Shown: positions 60,255 to 64,000 of the stretch, piece by piece
Layout of the letters: each line of letters opens with the position of its first letter
Numbering within the stretch: position 1 is the stretch's first letter
From: Aciduliprofundum sp. MAR08-339
Lineage (GTDB): Archaea; Thermoplasmatota; Thermoplasmata; Thermoplasmatales; Aciduliprofundaceae
Assembly (NCBI RefSeq): GCF_000327505.1
Contig: NC_019942.1
Span: forward strand, 682,001 to 746,000
Reading direction: 5' to 3'
Length of the DNA: 64,000 nt
Position numbers and translations under genes: made by a program
Notes under the pieces: generated by a model
The model's database searches: none
What the model was told of the DNA's origin: nothing
What the model saw: the letters and a program-made list of their open reading frames with translations, nothing else

Positions 60255-61028
60255 ATGCTTGCGTTGATTGGATGCGGCGGTGCAGGTTCAAAGTTTGCCT
60301 CCTACGTTGCCAGGTACACTGGGGTAAGGGCAACAACAATAAATGAGCATGCTGCAGACATTGTTGTGGACAAGAAAAAGGTGGAAGCCTATGCCACAGT
60401 GGATAAAAAACTGATAAGTATGGCCTTTCCATGGCTTGCCAGGATTAACAGCCCGTATATTTTTGTTCTTGCAGGGCTTGGAGGAAATCTGGGCACAAAT
60501 CTTGTCAGAATTATTGGAAAAACGAAAAGAAGATCAAAGTTGATTGGGTTATTCACCTTGCCATTCTCCTCCGAGAACAGGGTCAGGAGAGAAACCGCGC
60601 AAGGTGTTCTTGCGGATATTGAAATGTATTACGATATGTACTTCGTGCTTGACAATGATGGCCTTGTGAATTACTATTCCAACATACCAATTACTGCGGC
60701 AATGAGCATACCCACGGAGGTTATGAGGCACATAGTTCTCGATTTCAGAAATATGCTCATAAAGAACATGATGAGCGTTCCCCTTAAAGGAAAACTGGGA
60801 ATTGGAATAGGATTTGGAGCGGGAAAGAACAGGATGGAGGTTGCCATAGAGGATGCCCTTGACTCTCCTTGGATCGATGGGGGAAGGAGAATAATGCTGT
60901 TCAGTGGGGATATAGAACTTGAGGATGCAAAGGTTGCCTCAAGAAATTATAACCCCATATTTGTGGATGTGTATCGCACCCCTGAGTATGGTGATGAGGT
61001 TAAGGTCACCATTATGACCCTCCCATAG
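60255..61028 (+). CDS. Divergent FtsZ/tubulin-superfamily protein
   Basis: This 257-residue protein carries an FtsZ-like order: nucleotide loop MLALIGCGGAGSKFASYVAR at 1-20, a T4-like AGLGGNLGTNL at 73-83, then TLPFSSENRVRRETAQGVLA at 101-120. A T7-like HIVLDFRNML is at 159-168, followed by GKLGIGIGFGAGKNRMEVAI. Compared with canonical FtsZ, the T4 GGGTGTG is altered to GGNLGTN, and the T7 NxDFxD is VxDFRN (one catalytic Asp kept, one changed to Asn). It is shorter than FtsZ and lacks the C-terminal tail. It may bind but not hydrolyse GTP well. The TrmI gene precedes it. Confidence 0.72.
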   Translation: MLALIGCGGAGSKFASYVARYTGVRATTINEHAADIVVDKKKVEAYATVDKKLISMAFPWLARINSPYIFVLAGLGGNLGTNLVRIIGKTKRRSKLIGLFTLPFSSENRVRRETAQGVLADIEMYYDMYFVLDNDGLVNYYSNIPITAAMSIPTEVMRHIVLDFRNMLIKNMMSVPLKGKLGIGIGFGAGKNRMEVAIEDALDSPWIDGGRRIMLFSGDIELEDAKVASRNYNPIFVDVYRTPEYGDEVKVTIMTLP

Positions 61029-61061
61029 GAAAGTTTATCTTTTGCAAGCCCATGCATATTT

Positions 61062-62102
61062 ATGGAAATAATAAGTTTGGATTGGAAAATTTTGGAAATT
61101 CCACTGAAAAAACCTTTTAAGATTGCCTTTGAAACGATGGACACATACAGGGGCGTGGTTGTGAAACTATGCACCGAGGAATTTTGTGGGTATGGAGAGG
61201 CAGTCCCTGCGCCCAGAATAACGGGGGATACCGTTGATTCTGTGGTTTCTGCCCTGAAAAGGTTCAAGCCCATTGTGATCGGGGAGGATGCGTCTGCCAT
61301 TGGAAGAATAATGGATTCTCTAAACTCATCAATTCTTGGTTCACCCAGTGCCAAAGCAGCAATAGATTTTGCGCTTTTTGACATTATTTCGCAGAAAGCA
61401 GGTGTGCCATTGAAGAACCTTCTTGGAGGAAGAAGGGATAGGATTGAGACTTCCTTGACGGTGGATATTGGGGATCTGGAGTATACACTTGAACATGCCA
61501 GAAAACTCATTGATGAGGGAGCTAAAATTTTAAAGGTAAAAATTGGGCTCAATCCGAGGGAGGATGTTGAACGCATTCGTGCCTTACGCAAGATGACCGA
61601 TGTTAAGATTCGTGTTGATGGAAATCAGGGCTATGATCTGAAAACAGCCATAAGGGTGCTCAGGGAGATAGAAAGGTACGAGATCGAGTTTGCGGAGCAG
61701 CCAATCCCCGCAAGCGAGGTTGAGAATCTTAAAATTCTTAGGGAGAGCGTTGAAATTCCTATAGTTGCCGATGAGAGTGTTCACAGGTCCAGGGATGTGC
61801 TTCGCCTTATCGGAAAGGTTGATGGCATAAATATAAAGTTGATGAAGAGTGGAGGCATTCTTGAAGCACTGAGGATGGCATCCATAGCCCGGGCGGCGGG
61901 GATGAAGATAATGGTTGGATGCATGATAGAGACCCAGGTGGGCATATCCGCAGGCACTCATTTTGCCCTTGGCATTGGGGCAGATTACGCAGATCTCGAT
62001 GGGTACTGGGACCTTGCAAAGCAGCCCTACATTGGCATGGAGTATGAGGATGGGTACAACCTGGTTAGGGAGGTACCGGGTCTTGGCATAGAGGTCAGGT
62101 AA
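61062..62102 (+). CDS. Enolase-superfamily dipeptide/N-acyl-amino-acid epimerase (DgcA-like)
   Basis: This 346-residue muconate-lactonising/mandelate-racemase family member has the N-terminal capping domain, then ILKVKIGLNPRED with the KxK base near 149. Metal ligands follow in VRVDGNQGYDL, EFAEQPIPA and IVADESVHRS, and the second base is in GINIKLMKSGGI. Such enzymes epimerise L-Ala-D/L-Glu or, as DgcA, N-acetyl-glutamate. The nearby DUF1611 gene (62924) makes the latter plausible here. An AAGTTTATC box about 26 bases upstream supports the ATG. Confidence 0.88.
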   Translation: MEIISLDWKILEIPLKKPFKIAFETMDTYRGVVVKLCTEEFCGYGEAVPAPRITGDTVDSVVSALKRFKPIVIGEDASAIGRIMDSLNSSILGSPSAKAAIDFALFDIISQKAGVPLKNLLGGRRDRIETSLTVDIGDLEYTLEHARKLIDEGAKILKVKIGLNPREDVERIRALRKMTDVKIRVDGNQGYDLKTAIRVLREIERYEIEFAEQPIPASEVENLKILRESVEIPIVADESVHRSRDVLRLIGKVDGINIKLMKSGGILEALRMASIARAAGMKIMVGCMIETQVGISAGTHFALGIGADYADLDGYWDLAKQPYIGMEYEDGYNLVREVPGLGIEVR

Positions 62103-62844
62103 TTTTTCTTCTCTTCATATGGTAGGAGTGGGGAATGAGCGGATTGGTTTTTGCCTCGTAGATGAATATGTGGGGGTGCCTTCCCTTGAGGTATTCCACG
62201 TAGGCCACCCATTCGTAAATGAGCAGGCGGTACAGTTTTTCAATGTCTCCTTTTATATCTTCGTAATCCTCTCGGGATAGATTTTCAAAATTTGAAATTC
62301 TACGAAGTTCTTCTGTTACGTGCAGAAGATTCCATAGAAGTTCGGTGAAGGTCTCGTGCTCAATTATTGCTGGATTATCCAGAAGGTTTATGGCAAAATC
62401 CTTGTTTTCCAGCAGAAATTTCCTTAGTTCGTAAAGGTTTATTTTCTCCAGTGCAATCTCAAATCTCTTATTTTCAAGTTTTTGTCTGATCCTATCAAAA
62501 TCTTCGTTTCCGAAATTTTCAAGGTTCATCATCTCCCTGGCGATGCTCTCTATGCATTCATCGTACTTTGAGAGGTATCTCAGCAGATCTTTTCCTATTT
62601 CCGCAAAGAAACTTCCAACCACAATGTTGAGTTTTTCAATCCTCTCCGTTCTCTCTCTACGAACCATCAATTTGTTCAGTACCAGGGTGACCAGCAAAAC
62701 GGATATGGGCAGGAATCCTAGTTGGGCCAGAAGGTACCTCTCTATGAAATTCAGATCCCTAAAAAGAAAATAGTTTAGCACGTAGAATCCAAGTGCACTT
62801 ATGATCAGCAGAATGCCCAGTTTCGCTTCAAAACTCAAACGCAT
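62095..62844 (-). CDS. Two-span membrane protein of unknown function
   Basis: This 249-residue protein has two hydrophobic segments, at about 10-30 and 38-58, followed by a long acidic and helical cytoplasmic part. That part is about 190 residues and includes FFAEIGKDLLRYLSKYDECI and EHETFTELLWNLLHVTEELR. No family is recognised. It overlaps the 3' end of the epimerase gene by 8 bases and is divergent from the DUF1611 gene. An AACTATAAAAAC box about 28 bases before the ATG indicates a leaderless promoter. Confidence 0.75.
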   Translation of the reverse strand: MRLSFEAKLGILLIISALGFYVLNYFLFRDLNFIERYLLAQLGFLPISVLLVTLVLNKLMVRRERTERIEKLNIVVGSFFAEIGKDLLRYLSKYDECIESIAREMMNLENFGNEDFDRIRQKLENKRFEIALEKINLYELRKFLLENKDFAINLLDNPAIIEHETFTELLWNLLHVTEELRRISNFENLSREDYEDIKGDIEKLYRLLIYEWVAYVEYLKGRHPHIFIYEAKTNPLIPHSYHMKRRKIT

Positions 62845-62923
62845 CCATGGACCATATTCAACCTTGTTTTTATAGTTTGCGAATGGGCAAATTCATTATA
62901 TACCCGATACCCGATTATCCACC

Positions 62924-63940
62924 ATGAGGCTGGCAATACTGGCCCACGATACCTTTGTGGGATATGGAGGGAAAACAGCGAGGGGTGTGTATTTTTACTC
63001 GCCCAATGAGATTGTTGCCATAGTTGACAGGAGCCATGCTGGTATGGATGCTGCCCAGTTGTTCCCTGGGAGAAGGCACGTGCCCATATACGCGAGTTTG
63101 AAGGAAGTTAAGGATGATTTTGACGTTCTCATCGTTGGCTACTCTCCCATCGGGGGCAAACTTCCAGAGTTTTTCAGGGAGGAGATAAGGATAGCTCTTG
63201 TGAGGGGCAAGACGGTGATTTCCGGGCTTCACGATTTCCTGAGCGAGGATCGGGAGTTTAGTAAACTTGCTGAGGAGTATGGGGCAAGGATATGGGACGT
63301 GCGCAAGCCCCCAGAGAATTTGCGTGTTGCAGATGGAAGTGGAAGAGGAGCACCAACGGTGCTCGTGGCGGGTACAGATTGCAGTGTGGGAAAAATGATA
63401 ACCACCGTTGAACTATACAAGGAATCCAAGTTGCGAGGGTTGAACTCTGCCTTCGTTGCCACGGGTCAGACCGGCATAATGGTCGGCTGTGATGAAGGTG
63501 TTGTTATTGACAGGGTTCCCGGAGATTTTATGGCGGGTGCCGTGGAGGACATGGTGAACAGGCTACGTGATAGAGATTTGATATTCGTTGAGGGTCAGGC
63601 AGATTTGACCCATCCCGCTTACAGTGGAGTGACACTGGCAATACTGCATGGTTCCTATGCCAAGAAGATTATACTTGCCCATGACCCTACCAGAAGGGAT
63701 CATCACCACTATGATGGATATCCAATCCAGCCCCTTGAGAGGAGCATAGAACTCTATGAGAAACTGGCAGAACCCATATCGGGGGGCAAGGTGATAGGGA
63801 TAGCCATCGATGGGGAGCACATGAGTGATGAGGAGATTGAGACATACAAGGAGAAGGTTGAGAGCGAACTGGGTCTGCCTGCTGAAGACGTGCTGCGTTT
63901 TGGGGCAGGCGAGTTCTTTGATAAGATGTTCAAATTTTAA
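62924..63940 (+). CDS. DUF1611 protein (DgcN-like D-glutamate N-acetyltransferase candidate)
   Basis: This 338-residue protein has the DUF1611 signatures: a P-loop-like VLVAGTDCSVGKMITTVELY near 146, then FVATGQTGIMVGCDEGVVID, DFMAGAVED, and EGQADLTHPAYSGVTLAILH near 223. The N-terminal part is a Rossmann-like domain (NEIVAIVDRSHAGMD). DUF1611 members characterised as DgcN acetylate D-glutamate, and DgcA (an enolase-superfamily racemase) converts the product. The matching racemase-like gene is 0.8 kb upstream, so a D-glutamate or related pathway is inferred. A CATTATATACC box about 28 bases upstream supports the ATG. Confidence 0.85.
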   Translation: MRLAILAHDTFVGYGGKTARGVYFYSPNEIVAIVDRSHAGMDAAQLFPGRRHVPIYASLKEVKDDFDVLIVGYSPIGGKLPEFFREEIRIALVRGKTVISGLHDFLSEDREFSKLAEEYGARIWDVRKPPENLRVADGSGRGAPTVLVAGTDCSVGKMITTVELYKESKLRGLNSAFVATGQTGIMVGCDEGVVIDRVPGDFMAGAVEDMVNRLRDRDLIFVEGQADLTHPAYSGVTLAILHGSYAKKIILAHDPTRRDHHHYDGYPIQPLERSIELYEKLAEPISGGKVIGIAIDGEHMSDEEIETYKEKVESELGLPAEDVLRFGAGEFFDKMFKF

Positions 63941-64000
63941 TTCTTCTCCATTTTATGCCTGAAATGGGCGTAAAGGGCATCAAACTGTGCATTCTGCCCC
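63937..64000 (-). CDS. C-terminal end of an unidentified gene
   Basis: A minus-strand frame enters from the right edge and ends at TAA 63937-63939, reading GQNAQFDALYAHFRHKMEKN. It overlaps the end of the DUF1611 gene by 3 bases, as other convergent pairs do in this window. Twenty codons are too few to name a family. Confidence 0.45.
   Translation of the reverse strand, partial: GQNAQFDALYAHFRHKMEKN

Noticed and set aside
1-64000. CRISPR array or intact insertion sequence
   Set aside because: No regularly spaced short repeats and no complete transposase with terminal inverted repeats were seen; only fragmentary relics occur.

Overview
The window looks like a chromosomal segment of a euryarchaeon, probably related to Thermoplasmata (Aciduliprofundum-like; this placement is inference). 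It encodes aIF1, Sec61 beta, TmcA, DtdA, NreA, TrmI, an AglH-type GlcNAc-phosphate transferase, an archaeosortase and an FtsZ-related protein. Many genes have a TATA-like box about 24-29 bases before the start codon, as expected for leaderless archaeal transcripts. Genes lying inside operons often carry GGAGG or GGTGAT Shine-Dalgarno sites instead. Convergent genes repeatedly overlap by a few bases at their stop codons.

Layout. Positions 1-8 kb hold UDP-GlcNAc supply (glmS end, glmM, a GlmU-like enzyme), adenosine deaminase, two transporters, a CBS protein and a sugar-nucleotide epimerase. Positions 8-23 kb are an accessory stretch: an ABC exporter, an FkbM methyltransferase, glycosyltransferases, a TagF-like polyol-phosphate transferase with a LicC-like cytidylyltransferase and AsnB, two DUF4143-type ATPases sharing a near-identical C-terminal tract, a coiled-coil protein, and several gene relics. 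Positions 23-39 kb are visibly AT-richer: archaeosortase, flippase, GT-C membrane glycosyltransferase, a broken alkaline-phosphatase-superfamily gene, and a long leftward operon (HprK-like kinase, dTMP-kinase-like protein, DUF354, UDP-GlcNAc 2-epimerase, glycosyltransferases), then PHP, ATP-grasp, deacetylase-like and AglH-type genes. Positions 40-46.7 kb carry an overlapping gene run for a diacetamido-uronic acid sugar nucleotide (dehydrogenase, 3-dehydrogenase, acetyltransferase, aminotransferase, 2-epimerase). Together 1-46.7 kb reads as a surface-glycan and protein-glycosylation locus.

From 46.8 kb the window is conserved housekeeping: tRNA-Leu(CAG), a TPR protein, dtdA, nreA, Sec61 beta overlapping an alkyladenine glycosylase gene, an AhpD-like protein, HD, hydrolase, PCMT, HAD, SDR and CBS genes, the aif1-tmcA-ASCH operon, trmI, a divergent FtsZ-like gene, and a dipeptide-epimerase/DUF1611 pair that matches a D-glutamate (DgcA/DgcN) pathway.

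Most worth a second look: the archaeosortase embedded in a glycan locus whose content parallels bacterial exosortase/EPS loci; the FtsZ-like protein with altered catalytic loops; the DgcA/DgcN-like pair; a 16-bp perfect palindrome at a promoter; and the cluster of decaying genes and repeats at 11-28 kb.
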